A program made the translations under genes and the position numbers. A DNA stretch of 64,000 bases, taken from Cyathus striatus (taxonomy: Eukaryota > Basidiomycota > Agaricomycetes > Agaricales > Nidulariaceae). Of the stretch, positions 31,163-43,346 are shown piece by piece. Numbering within the stretch: the stretch's first letter is position 1; each line of letters begins with the position of its first letter. Under the pieces are notes generated by a model that was not told the DNA's origin, did not search any database, and saw only the letters and a program-made list of their open reading frames with translations. The stretch is taken from positions 1,240,001 through 1,304,000 of the forward strand of contig JAOVFP010000021.1 in NCBI GenBank assembly GCA_025738555.1, read 5' to 3'.

Positions 31163-33983
31163 ATGTCAGGTGCGTCGTTCCCCCGGATGGATGGGAAGGG
31201 GACTGAGGAAGGGGTAGATCTGAGTATATCTTCGTTGTTCAATGTGAAAGGCAAAATCGGTGTGTCTCCTCTTCTCTTCCCTCCCTACACGTACGGATCT
31301 GAAGTGGATATAGTGCTAGTAACAGGCGGAGGCTCAGGGATAGGCAAAATGATCGCCTCTGGATTCGCGCAGAACGGGGCAAAGGTGTATATTGCTGCCA
31401 GGAAGGAGGAGCAGCTTAAGCAGGTACGTATACGTTGTGCGCACAGGCGGGAATGATAATCTGATGACGAGCTTCTTTCATCTTGCAGGCCGCGGAAGAG
31501 ATCAACCATGCTTCGGGGGGAAAAGGCAAAGTGGAGTATATCGTTGCTAATGTTGGTGTACGTAATCCCCTCTTCTCTTCCTTCCTTCCTTCCCCACCCT
31601 CGCCACCCTCTCACCTCCCCTCACTCGCACTCACGACAATACCAGTCAAAAGCAGGCTGCAACGCCCTCATCTCCGAATTCAAAAAGCGCGAAACAAAAC
31701 TCCACGTCTTAGTCAACAACTCGGGTGTATCATGGGGCGGTCCATTCCTCGACTTTCCAGAAGAAAAAGGATGGGATAATGTGTTTAATGTTAATGTTAA
31801 GAGTATCTTTTACAGTGCGTCCTTCTTCTTCTTTTACTTCGATTGGGATAACGTTGTAATGTATTGATTGTTTGTAGTGACAGCTGGGTATGTATACCTT
31901 CCCTACCCATTCAACTAGGCTCTTGCTTACGCGGATTAGACTCTCGGAACTTCTCAAGAAGGACTCGACGAATACGGATCCGGGGCGCGTTATAAACATC
32001 TCGTCGACAGCTTCTGTGGAGCCAGAGAGCGAGGGCGCGTTGAGCAGTGAAGGGAATGGGACTTGGAGCTGTGAGTCCCCTCTCTCCTCCACTACGTGTT
32101 GAGTTAGGACTGATTGGTGTAGACCAGCCGAGTAAAGCCGCAGGTACGCTTTATAATCCACTAGCCGCTGCTGTCGTTCTGAGTTGGCTCTTCCGATGAT
32201 ACATAGTGAACCATCTGACGTCGCAGTTGGCTGTTAAACTTGGTCCGGAGCACGTCACGTATGTCCTCCTCCTCTTCCTTTCTTCACTCCTACAATGAGC
32301 TGATGCGTGTGTGTAGGGTTAATGCGATTCTGCCTGGGTACGTGTATCACGTACCATTTTCGCGGGATGGGGTAGGCTGATGCAGATGGGGTGGATAGAT
32401 TGTTTCCTAGTAAGATGACGGCGTATGGGCTGAAGACGGCCGGAGAGGAGATTTTTGAGTCGTTTCAACCTACTGGTGCGTTTTTTGCGTTCTTACCCTC
32501 GCACTTTTGGTCTATCTCTGGCCACATCCCTCTTTCCCTTTGCTTCATTTTGATTCTGTTCTCCATTCTACGCTTTACGCTCCCGCGACTTGTTCTTACC
32601 TTCCTCCGCCCTTTCTCACTATACACCCCCCTCGTACCCCTTCCCATCGTACTGCTCCCTCCCACCGTACTGCTCCCTCCCACCGTACTGCCCCCTCCTA
32701 CCGTACTACCTCGCTCCCTTCCTCTGCTCCTTTCCCACCCCCCTCGTTCCTACCTTCCTCCGTCCTTTCTCACTACACACACACACACCCTCGTACTCCC
32801 CTCCTCCTATAGCGCTGCTCCATCTTTCGTACTACTTCACTCCCTTCCTCCGCCCTCTTCTGCCCCCTCGTTCTTACCTCCCTCCGTCCTTTCTCTATTA
32901 ATTCACGCCCTCCTCCGTCGTTCTTATCCCCATTTTCACTACACACACCCTCGTCCTCCTCTTCCTATCCCCTCTGTTCCTTCGCCCCTGTTACACTCCC
33001 CACTCTTCGTCTCTTCCCTCCGCCCCGCTGCCTCGTCACCTCCCTTCGCTTTTCCATTCCTTTCAATCTACTTCTCCCCTCGTACTACCTCCCTCCTTCC
33101 ATCCCCTCCGCTCCCTTGTTCTTACGTCCCTCCGTCCTTTCTCTCTTAATTCACGCTCACCCTCCTTCCACTCGTTCGCATCCCATTCTGTTCCTTTCTC
33201 ACTACACACAGCGCCTCGCCCTTTTGTCCTATCCCTCTCATTCGTCCCAGTTACCTTCCCCATGCCCATGGACTCTTCCTTGTACCCTTCGTTCCTTACC
33301 TCCACTTCGCCCGCCTCGTCACCCTCTTCGCTTTTCAATTCCTTTTAATATCTCCTCCCTCCCCTCGCACGACTTCACCGCCTCCCCCTGCACTACCTCA
33401 CTCCCTTCCTCCCCTCCGCCCCCTTTTTCTTACCTTCCTCCGTCCTTTCTCAATTCACGCTCTCTCTCTTTCATGTTCTTATCCCATTCTGTTCCCATCT
33501 CACTACATATACATTTTCGTCCTCTTCGTCCCTCCCGTCCCTCATGCCCATGGGATCTTTCGTCCACTCGGCGTTCCTTACCTCCGAGCTCTGATTGGCA
33601 TTTCCGTTCCTTTTAATCCCCTTGTCCTCCCGCCCTCTCCTCCGAGCTCCTACTTGACCCCTCTTCTCATTCATTCGGGCGCTTTCTCATTCCTCATTCC
33701 TCATTCCTCTATCTTCCTCTTTTTTAACGCCCATCTCCCCTCTTTCTTTGTTTCTGTTTCTTCATCCTGTTCTTCTTTCATCTTTCTTCTCTCCCTCTTC
33801 TCTCCCCCACTCGTCAGATACTTAACCCCCACAACAGGCAGATACGGCTCAACACAAGACATGGCTGGACTAGCGCTCTTCCTCGCTTCACCCGCTTCAG
33901 CACATATCACCGGAGTGCATATTCTCCTCGATGGAGGGGCGAGGTTTAGACACATGGGTATTGCTGCTGCTACTAAGCTTTAG
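31163..33983 (+). CDS. short-chain dehydrogenase/reductase, 300 aa, 11 exons
   Basis: NAD(P)H-dependent oxidoreductase with a Rossmann fold. Exons: 31163-31259, 31314-31423, 31489-31557, 31646-31814, 31878-31887, 31940-32070, 32123-32143, 32207-32258, 32317-32337, 32399-32475, 33838-33983. Every junction keeps frame and follows GT..AG, giving 903 nt with no internal stop. Motifs in order: cofactor-binding [19 protein letters not shown], active-site Ser in [10 protein letters not shown], and YxxxK as YQPSK split across exons 6 and 7, then [17 protein letters not shown] and the C-terminal [14 protein letters not shown]. The variant with an extended N-terminus and PG-x-FPSKMT resembles fungal RhlG-type reductases; the substrate is not deducible. 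Ten introns, nine of 52-88 nt and the last of 1,362 nt. A degraded duplicate lies at 47.1-49.1 kb and a 5' fragment at 38.3 kb. Confidence 0.9.
32476..33837 (+). other. 1,362-nt pyrimidine-rich intron of the SDR gene
   Basis: Begins GTGCGT and ends CAACAG, joining ACT-G to GC in frame. It is about 90 percent C/T on the sense strand, with degenerate repeats of CCTCCGTCCTTTCTC, ACTACACACA and TCGTACT. The long plus-strand frames it contains are by-products of composition. The same intron is kept in the pseudogene copy (about 47,650-48,969), so it predates the duplication. Confidence 0.8.
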
Positions 33984-34284
33984 CTTTCACTTCTTCTTTC
34001 TGCCATGGGGCGGGGAAAGGGGAAAGGGGGGGGGAGACACTGTGAATAACAGTGATAGGCTTAATTTAGACCTCTTATGGAGGGGCTGGGGTGTGTTTGC
34101 TGTTAAAACTTTACTTAGAGTGGTAACGTATCTTCGTACGTAGTTACGAGGTTGTGCTATTATCGGTTTTTTATGGAGTGTAATTTACATTTTTCGATTA
34201 CTTATGGTGAGAGGGGTGAGATAAGCGCTAAAAAGTGAAACTGACGCTTGTTACGTAAGGCTGCACAAAATATTTGGAACTTTT

Positions 34285-35240
34285 TCTGTAGTGCCTGAGA
34301 ATCGAACACCACCAAGTACAATCGTATGAAGTGATAGTGTACCATTTGGTTATACTCGACTTGGAAGGGTATTTGCTTCTGTGGTTGTTATGCAACTTTG
34401 TGCACTGGTATCTATGTATTTGAAAGTAGTAACTTATGTACATTACATATCAACTTCAGTGGTGTTGTTATGGGTGACGTATGCTAAAACACATTGTGTT
34501 AAAAAAAAAATTGACACTTGTTTTCGATCGACGGATTCGAGTGAGGGAATTGAGCCCGAAGTGTGTTAGCATAACTAGCCAATGGACTATACTCGAGTTG
34601 TATGGTGTGTAATTAAGATAGTGTTGTAGGTTGGCTGACAACTTTATATTGGTGCGGTGACTGTGCTAAGCAGCGTCTCGTTATTATATTTTGCTAACAA
34701 CTCGAAATTGGCAGAAGATTACTAGAGAAAGTTGCATAAAAGTGCGGGGAGCGGGGAATCAAACTCACCGCTAGGTAATACTTAGTACTATCGTATGGCA
34801 ATAGTGTACTGTTTGGCTATAAGTACTCGACCTGTAATGTTATTTAATTCTGAGATAGTAATGCAATAGTATTCCAAATCTCATACATGAATAAGTACAC
34901 TATGTATAACAAAAAGGAAACATAGAAAAAGACTGTTGGAGAAATTCGAGTGAGGGAATTGAACCGAAATTGTGTTATCTTAACTAGCCAATGGACTATA
35001 CTCGACTTGTATAGCTTTGAATTAAGATTGTATTTATTGCTGATTCGCAGCTAACTTTGTGTTAGCACACTGCATAGTAGTCAGTCTATGTACTTAGTTG
35101 AGGTGTAGCTGACACTCATTACGCAAAGCTGAACAAAATATATGTATGGGTTACAAATATTACAGAGAATTGAACACCGCGAAGTACATTCGGATGAAGT
35201 GATAGTGTACCGATTGGCTATACAAGACTTGTAAGGGTAT
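34285..35240 (-). repeat. array of five minus-strand tRNA-like units, copy 1
   Basis: Units at about 34,291-34,364, 34,535-34,600, 34,748-34,835, 34,944-35,010 and 35,158-35,232, spaced 150-245 bp. On the minus strand each starts GTCGAGTATAG or similar (acceptor plus A-box-like TAGTCCATTGG), has a GGTTCAATTCCC or GTTCGATTC B box, and most end ACTCGAA. T-runs lie just downstream of several (T10 after the second, T5 after the fourth). Their bodies differ from the 25-28 kb family but the acceptor heptamer is shared. Confidence 0.6.
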
Positions 35241-35419
35241 TTACTTCTAAGATTATTATGCAACTTAGCGGTAACCTATTACAATACACAATTGCAAATG
35301 TGTAACAAAAAGTGAGAAAAAAGTTACACTATATAAATGGCGCAAGTTGGAGGAAATTGAACCAAGCTGTGAACTACCCAGTGGTTCGAGTTCGAACCGA
35401 ACATCGACATGAAGAAATG

Positions 35420-36600
35420 GCACACTGCAAGATTTAGTTACCCACCGGAATTTGAAGGCAGTCACAGGTATGAACATAGTTATATTGACGTTGGTAATAC
35501 CCATGGCATTGATAATGTTTGCATCGGGAGGTAGAATATAAACGTAACTTGAATCTTGAAGGATGGCCGTGTAACGTGAAGTACGGACGGAGAAAAAATG
35601 AACTAAATTCCCTGTTTTATCAAGCTATTGGCCCGGGACCAATTCGACATTTACGGTGAACTGATGGAGTGTATATAAGTAGCTTACCTCTCGTCTGGTC
35701 TCTGCTGACGCGCAGATTCCTCGTGTGCTACTCGCACTCCATATCATGATCGTCGTGCAAATCCCATACTATTACAGCGTTCACACGTAGTGGCTCCTCC
35801 ATTTCGAAGGCTTTCCGGGGCTCTTGGTCACGCATTCACATCATCTACGACACTGTCAGAATCATGTCAACCATATTTAATTATAGTAAAATATCGAGGA
35901 GCATATAAGTAGTTATGTATTCGCATAAAATTTCTCTATCCTAATATCAGCTGATACCACCTTCAGGCCCCAAGAATATCCGCGATCTATGCAATATTAA
36001 TGACCTTTTATTCTTATACAATAGTGATTCGAGAACATGCCAACGTGTTGTTGATATGCTTCAGTACTAGTTGGAACAAGCATGCCTCGAGTCAACCTCG
36101 ACTTTTACCACACTAACCGACTAACCTTGAACAAATCAGTGCCACCTCCACCGGGAAGAAGCACCTTCTCATGACGCTCTGATAAATTTCTTATGTACGA
36201 AGGAAGATCTGAGTGATCATGAATACAAATTTCAAACTCATATGCATCCACGAACACGCGCCGCTGCCAGCGCGTCAAATATTAGTTGAAGCTTGACAGC
36301 GAGAATGATTCTACATCAGCTGTAGAATCAGTTGGCGCCGGATACGCATAGAAAATCAACGATGTTGCAGCAAGGTGTGCGCGTCAACCTGAGTGCTATC
36401 TGTAAATATGGAGTAGCAGACACTTAATAAGTTTTAAAGAAGTGTCGCGTGGAATACACCTGGTCCATGGAATGCATCTGAATTTTTCAAAACCTTGTGG
36501 CGTGGATGACCCTCCAATTTATAGCGAAATCTCGAAGCGATTGGTTTGCCCGACGATGAACTCTAAATGCATTGGTTCACCGTTGATCGAAACCTATGCG
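35420..36600. other. intergenic, no gene seen
   Basis: Unique-looking sequence with balanced CpG and no coding evidence. A stretch at 36,250-36,350 (CGCGCCGCTGCC..GCGTCAAATATTA) resembles 43,145-43,240, upstream of the membrane-protein gene. Confidence 0.4.
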
Positions 36601-36608
36601 CTCTGCTC

Positions 36609-36620
36609 ATATATATAAAT
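36609..36620 (+). promoter_or_regulatory. TATA box of the LRAT-like gene
   Basis: CATATATATAAAT lies about 40 bp before ATG 36,655. Confidence 0.5.
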
Positions 36621-36654
36621 CCAGTCCGTCTCTTGCTTTCATCTCTACGCAACT

Positions 36655-38103
36655 ATGCCTCTGTCCCTTCCAAAGAGACTTCGCACTCTAGGAAAATCAC
36701 AGCGTAAAGGAAAGACGGCAGCGAAAGCTAAAACCTCTGGCAGTGCAGCCCAAGTTGAATCTTAGGTAGCGCCTAAGAGTATCGGACCTGACGTTCGTTT
36801 AATCCCTACTCAGGCACCGACTCCGAGTCTCGGGGAAGGTCCAAGTGAGAGAGGCGTGCCTGATACTTCAGAATTGGACGCCGACGAGGAAGAAATTGAG
36901 ACCAATAATGAATTATCTCAGTACTCCGCTGCGCAGCTCGCACAGTACGTTTCATTATTATCTGTAGAATTGTTGGAAAGATTAGTAACATAATGTTAGA
37001 GTCATTCCTAGTCTAAAGGGCGGCTTGCCTCGGTTCCCCAAACTCTCGTTACTATTTCTGAGATTTCGATTTCCTATCTTCTCCCATCGATCCAATGAAG
37101 AGCTCGAGGACGTATATATTGTACTTCGCCCTATCAATTTCAAACACTCCTCTAAGGAAATGCTTCAACGTATCGGAGAGTTCACAGATATGGCCGAGCT
37201 CCAACGTTATCTTCTATTTCAACACTGGGGTGTCAAGGTCGGGAAACACTTTTATTATCTTCATATCGTAGAGGAAGATAAAGAAGATGGGTCAGGAAAG
37301 AAACGACAAAGGCTTGCGGTATCATTGAGTGAATTTGAAGACGTTACGTTGAAGGTACCGATTTGGCAAACGGGAAAGAGTCATGAAGAACGCGTAATGA
37401 ATGGTGAGTATTTTATTTTATTTTTTACAAGTAATGGAATCCCTTAGAATTGGTATTAGCGATATCTATCATTCGAATCATGGGTGGATTCAAGAAAGAT
37501 GACGAAGTCGAGGTATACGATGACCATTCCGGTCTCAAAGAGCATCCTGTTCCGGACGAAGAGTGCCAGAAGTACCGCCGCACTGGCCCGAAACCCAGAC
37601 AACTCATTCCTATGCTAGCCACGGGAGAATACAATGCAGCGCTCAACAATTGCATTAATTTCTCTACGAGATATGTGTTTCATCACATCTTGGATATTAA
37701 CCCTATCACCACATCCCCAAAAGTATTCAGGAAGAGGATGTTGTGGGTTGTTAATAAGTGGATTTCAAGCGGGTGCAAGCTGAAGAAGGAAAAGCTGATG
37801 GACATGTTTACGAGTCCTTTGGGACTGCTAAACCCAATGAGGACGTTGATTAGGACCAGTGATGGCAATCTCTTCGTAAGTCGGTTTGTTATCTCTATCG
37901 AATGTAGGCCTTATTTATCTTTATGTTTCTTCAAGTTCGTGCGCGTGATTTTAGTATTCATGGGGAAAATTCAGCCAGAAGGTGTCACCCCCGCTAAAGG
38001 AGATTCCTCAGGAATGAGCGTTATTAAGGAAAGCGATGTAAAAGCAGCGGCACCACAAGTGGAGAAAGAAGCAGATGCGGAGATTGGAAAGTTGAAGACA
38101 TGA
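36655..38103 (+). CDS. LRAT/NlpC-P60-like (circularly permuted papain fold) protein, possibly a pseudogene
   Basis: Proposed exons 36655-36944, 37012-37403, 37448-38103, with introns 36945-37011 (GTACGT..CCTAG) and 37404-37447 (GTGAGT..CTTAG). A further in-frame candidate intron is 37876-37935. The N-terminus is a basic, Lys-rich tail and an acidic linker. The core has QHWGVKVGKHFYYLHIVEE, then after about 140 residues YNAALNNCINFSTRYVF. This His-Trp-Gly ... Asn-Cys-x-x-Phe arrangement is that of LRAT-type and related permuted NlpC/P60 hydrolases, so His and Cys would be catalytic. The C-terminus has a hydrophobic stretch (SLCFFKFVRVILVFM), possibly a membrane anchor, and a charged tail. TAG at 36,763-36,765 interrupts exon 1, possibly from CAG; alternatively translation starts downstream. 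The family call rests on motifs only. Confidence 0.55.
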
Positions 38104-38315
38104 GTCTTAATTCAGGTCGAGGTGACGGAGTGCACACTTGGTCCACACAGACATATATTTGATATGAGATTGTTCTTCCTGACCGACGTCACATTAGCCA
38201 TAGTGACGGCCACATGTTAATCAATGAGCTCTCAAATATACCAATTAACTTACTTTCGAAAAATTTCCCAATACTGAGTATTTTGCGCTGTATGATAAAC
38301 CATCTGACTTCAACC

Positions 38316-38640
38316 AAAATTGCAGATTTTAGTTTTGGTGGATTTGTCCCAAACGGTGCATGTATATCGCTGGGAGGATGGAGGCGCAGCTCAAGCAGGT
38401 ATATTTGCGTTTCGCGCTTATCTTTTCGTTGTTGTAGTCCGCGGAAGACTCTTCCTTCTCTCCTTTACCCTCCTCGCACTTGCATTCGCTCACTGTGCGA
38501 CAGTGGAAAAAGTAGGGTGCAACACCCCCATCTCCGAATTCAAAAAATACGACAGCAAGCTCCACGTCTAGTCAACAACTTCCTCGATTTCCCAAAAGAG
38601 GAAGGACGCGCCTGGCCTGCGCCCGAAAGTCCCTCGTATT
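38316..38640 (+). pseudogene. 5' fragment of an SDR gene copy
   Basis: Matches exons 2-4 of the SDR gene at 31.3-31.8 kb: a decayed cofactor-motif region, AGCTCAAGCAGGTATATTTG at the intron-2 donor, and TCTCCGAATTCAAAAAATAC followed by LHV-stop. Frameshifts and a deleted NNSG motif show it is dead. Its missing 3' part resembles the fragment that starts at 47,133. Confidence 0.65.
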
Positions 38641-38967
38641 CAGAATTCTATTAATATCAGGAGTCTATTAATATCGCGATACAAATGTAGTCTCGCTTAC
38701 TTCTCAGCAGCTCTCGAGTTCGATCCCAACAATGGCATTCAATATCTACAAGCCTTCACTCTCAAAACTGCCCCAAGTCACCGTCTTCAAAATTTCAGGC
38801 AGTACTCAAACCTTCCGGAACACTCTTCGCAATGAATATCTGATCTGACCGCACACGAGGATAAGCAAGTAACGAGCACGCAACTGGAAGGGTGGGGAAG
38901 GCGAGCGAGTTGATAGAGTTTTGAGGGACTAGGGGGAGCGGTCCACTGGCAAGGGAGGTTTCATATT

Positions 38968-40899
38968 CCCACTACCTTTTTAGGTAGTAGGGTTTATGTG
39001 GGTCGTTGGAAAACGCACTTTGCAGGCCGATCACTCGGCATTGCTTCGGATCAGAACCTGCTCTGTATGGTTAAAAATTTGCCTTTGTTTGCACCCAGCT
39101 GAACATTGGTTTATACGTTGTGCTGCTTTCATCAACTATCCCGTTGTAGAGCAGGCAAAATGCCTGCGATGTGAAACGTGACATCTCGTACATCTGAAGA
39201 TGTTCCAAGTGTGATTGCATAATCACGCATCACGCTGGAATGACGTGTTCATACGTGTTCTGCTCGTCTCGACCTATCCTCACTTCCCTGCTCGCCCTGT
39301 CCCTCACCTTCCTCAAAACATACATATTCGTGCACTGTCCCGATACCTCACCCAACTCCTTCGACACATCGAGCTCTCAAAATAACTCTGACATCGGCAA
39401 CAGACACAACACCCTGAGTTTGACAAGAAAATTCATTTCCTCGCAAACTCCTCAACTCAATATTTCTAACTTGAGTTTTTCCATTCCTCCATAATGTTTC
39501 AATCTATGTTTCTTTAATATTTTCCATTCTTTCCTCCGAATTAATTACCCTTACTTCCTTTAGATATATTTGTTTTATCAGTATTTAAACCTTGGTAGTT
39601 ATACTACAAAGAATCTAAAAAAAGTTTTTACTACCTCAAACTTGTACTCTAAGTTAAAGTCTCTGTCTCTATGCTTTCACCGTCGATTCTATCGATTTAT
39701 ATGCTCCCGCCCCTCGTTTTCATGCCGGAACTTCATATCAAAGTTCTCTCTCTCTCATAACGTTCCAAAACTCTTGTTTTATCGTTCTCACTCCCTTGCT
39801 CTCACCATAGAACACCCACGTCAGACGGACATATTGACGACTCGCATTTTGTCTTTGTTTAGGTACACCCAGTGTACTTTCCACCTCTTCACCGTTCGGC
39901 GAGTACTCGTATGGTGCTCTGTTAAGTTCCTATACCATGTCCCAAGGTCCTCATTGCTTATAACCACCTGGACATCACCTATACACTGTACTTCCTCATC
40001 AACTATCTCGTTCGGCCAGTACATTTTTTAGTGCATGAATAGTGAGTTCATAATTCGGGATTTGGAAGTGAGGTTTCACGTTAATCATAGGTCTGTTTTC
40101 CTCTATCTATTTCATGGCACAAAACTAAACATGTATTCTTATGTCCCTCCTCTAACCACATCCAAACATGCCTCACTCCAATTGCAATATGTTCCCCATG
40201 CACCCTACTTTCTGCACATCCTTCCAAAACATGCACATCAACAGACCTCTGAAGCTGACAACCTTCTAAACACGAATCAAACATGAGATGTTGCTTTCAC
40301 CAAATCTACACAACTCTTCTGCTTTTGCTCAAAATTCTAGCATGTTATTGTGTCAGAATCTCTGACTGGCACATGCTCACGTTCTCCACCATAAGCATTG
40401 GCTGCCGGTGTACACTATGAACTGTGGTTCCTGTCTGACAATCGCAATTCACTTAGAACCACTAGGTGGTATTCTAGCCTTTCAATACCTTTTCTCGCAA
40501 GCATCTTCATAGACAGTCATCGCTGGATGTTGACTGTCACTGTCTGTGTCACAGCACGAATACTTTACGATGTCAATAATTTCTACCTCCTTCCTCACAG
40601 TGTGCCTCTTTCATGGGACTGTATCGTTCCAGCTGTGCTACATTCTTCCTGTATGATATATTCCCGGGCTGTTGAGGCAGTCCAGAATGGCAGCCATGAA
40701 AAATTTGGCTTTTTATTAACAGCACAATTCCCTTGAGCAGACATACTTAAACATATGTATATTAAACTACACCATTGTTCACTTATTCTAATAACTACAA
40801 ACAGAGGTTTCATCCACAAAGTCACTTACTGAATAATAAACAAATCTGTGCACCGCACGAGTAGGTTAGGTAGTGGGCTCTGCCGCTTGCCGGCCCTAC
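38968..40899. mobile_element. possible 1.9-kb insertion with the same termini as 23,699-25,260
   Basis: Starts with CCCACTACCTTTTTAGGTAG (38,968-38,992) and ends with GGTAGTGGGCTCTGCCGC..CCGGCCCTA (40,868-40,899). No target duplication was recognised, and the interiors of the two copies resemble each other only weakly. A TGTAGAG-family tip sits at 39,146. No gene inside is convincing. Confidence 0.3.
39146..39500 (+). mobile_element. TGTAGAG-family MITE, left tip and decayed body
   Basis: TGTAGAGCAGGCAAAATGCC gives the tip hairpin. The body weakly resembles 17,312-17,909 up to about 39,600. The right end is not found. Confidence 0.4.
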
Positions 40900-43270
40900 C
40901 AAGGTTATTGCGTGACGTTACGCCGCTACGCGTGATGTTGAATTGTTGATTTCTGTCGTCCTAGCCAAATAGTCTGTGAGCCATCGCACCAACATCGTAC
41001 ATTGATTGCACGCTCTACTTTGGGTCTACTCTCTGGCAGCTTCGCTGTTTCACGTTGATACTGTTGGCATCCCATACGTCTGTGGTGGAAGGTTGGGTCA
41101 CAGGCTAGGAACAGGAAATGAAGCACCAAGGATGGGTGATAGGTTGGAGAGTAGGGGGTGTGTCTCGTGATTTTCCTTTCCTATGTAGCTAATCTGTTTT
41201 ATGGGTGCTACCATCACTATGTAACATGTAATGGTCGATATATACATGGTGGTTGTGCTCCTTCTTAACCTACTTCCTTGGCTAGATGGCTAGAACCTGC
41301 GATACCTTGCCTGTGCTGAGACTGTACTACCAGACGATGAATGAGACGTACAAACAGGAACGAAGGGACAACACCTCTTGGAGATGAATGCGCCGTGAAT
41401 CTCGTAGTTGAACAGGTTGTGATAGATATCATACAACACGCCTGCTACGAGTTCCTGCAAGCCATACAGGAATGCCTGACATGCACCACCTTTATCGGTA
41501 CGTTGGGTGGTGTGGACTCAGAGCTCTGACAAGATGGGCGATGGTTGAGTGATTTCTTGTGGATGGCGTGCCCCGCCATTCCACAGTGGTCACCGTTGTC
41601 TGTTTTTTGGCGGTGTACATCCACCTTGTCGTCGCTTTCCCCTTTGCACTGCATGTGAACTGTCTGACCTCTTGCTCGGAATTGTTCGTGCAATTTCCCT
41701 TGATTGTATTGAACCGTCGTGGAACCGGTGCTGTTGTTCGATAACACTTCGATGTATGATGTATTGCCTCCACGCCCTGGGTGGTCTTACTACTATTAGA
41801 TTGTGTCTTCATGCGCAGCTGGCCTCCTACACGAGCCACTCGAGACACCATGCTAACCCTTTACGGTACAGTGGCATATATACAGCATCAACCATCCCAC
41901 CATATATGACGCGCACCGATTCGAAATCCATCCCGCCGAATATAGACACCGTCTCGTCAATACAACTATAGAAATCAATTTCGAAGCCACCCTCCTCGTA
42001 TACGGTATCGTACTATGTAGGTCGACTGATATATTATTCAACTGATGTTAGCTGGAACATAATTTGGCCGTATGTGCGTTGATGTACTATCCGCGTGCTT
42101 TCCTTCTGCTGCTCCACTCTCTGATCCAGCTCTGGTCGGTCTCCTCTGCAGATTCTCACCGACGCCACAATTACACATCAGGAACCCTCTGTCGTTTGCA
42201 TTCATTACCAATTCATTGCTCAGACCGCAGTACTTAATTATAGTTCATATACTCTTTTAGTATGCTCTTCGTTGTCTCTGCGCCTAACTACTCCTAAAAC
42301 TCGTCATGCACAACAGAACATCTTTCAGAATTTCATTCTCTCTCGTAATGAGGTTCCTCAACGTTATTGAGTGGATCTTTGGAGTTCACTGACCAGCTCA
42401 TTTCTCATTTCTTCACTTAGGGACCACACCGTCCGTCACCTCTATAGGATGGAAGATTGTCTCGGATGCTGCAGGATGCTGCGTGCTTTAAGAGGGGTTT
42501 AGATCAAATGAGGCCAAAATGAGACTCGTCTAATGAACGTTCTCTTGCACTTTCTCCGCTTCAAAAGCTCACCAGCGCTCGTCGCCAACAACATCTCGAG
42601 GATAAAATCAAAGTATGTACACATCTATATAAAGTTTTTCTATCTTTATACCTTAATATAAGTGATCAGTGAAATATTAATGAGTACAGGAGCTGGCATG
42701 TTACTGACATGCCTGGTAAAAGCCCATGCCTCGGTTCTCGGCTGAAAAGCACACTAAACTACTTACGATTCCCGTCCTCTTACACGGAAGAAACAGAAAT
42801 CTCACTACTCTTGACCAACTTCACAAGCCTCACAACTTGCTTCATCAGTGCGACAGCGCCACCTTATGTACCAGGAAGAAGCGGTTTTAGCTTCTACATC
42901 ATAGCGCTCATATGACACTTTCTACAAAGATCTTGAAGAGCCATAAATGAAAACTCTATGGAGCTGCGAACACATGCGCCGGTCTTGTGTCAATTGCTAT
43001 ATCTTGATTGGGTCCGCGTGACTGGATTGAAATGCGCACTTCGGCAACAAATTTCGCACCAGTTCAATGCCTTCAGCATCGTTTCTACCAACAATTCACT
43101 TCCGCATACGGTGCACTATCAAGATATAACAGGGAACTACAGACTCTACATGCGCGCTGCCGGCGCGTTAAATATTACATAGCTGACTGTCAGAAGAATG
43201 ATTTTATTTCAGGTATTAGTTGACGCCGTATGGTAATTAACGTGAATGGCTCAATCGGAATCAGACCAAA
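40900..43270. other. intergenic, no supported gene
   Basis: Short frames on both strands (for example 41,341-41,529 plus, 41,445-41,851 minus, 42,709-42,915 plus) show no motifs, overlap each other and have no splice context. I see nothing that can be called. Confidence 0.4.
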
Positions 43271-43272
43271 CA

Positions 43273-43280
43273 ATATATAA
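43273..43280 (+). promoter_or_regulatory. TATA box of the membrane protein gene
   Basis: ATATATAA lies 67-74 bp before the ATG at 43,347, favouring that start over the ATG at 43,284, which would leave almost no leader. Confidence 0.45.
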
Positions 43281-43346
43281 GTAATGATCATGGAAGGAGG
43301 CAAAGGTAGCATTGGGCTACTTGCAGCAACTTCCACGATCATCACA

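Noticed and set aside
32391..33149. Long plus-strand open frames (up to 252 aa) rich in Pro, Ser and Leu
   Set aside because: They lie in the pyrimidine-rich SDR intron and exist in several frames at once because C/T-rich DNA rarely makes stop codons.
39240..42260. Several short open frames on both strands
   Set aside because: No motifs, no splice context, mutual overlap.
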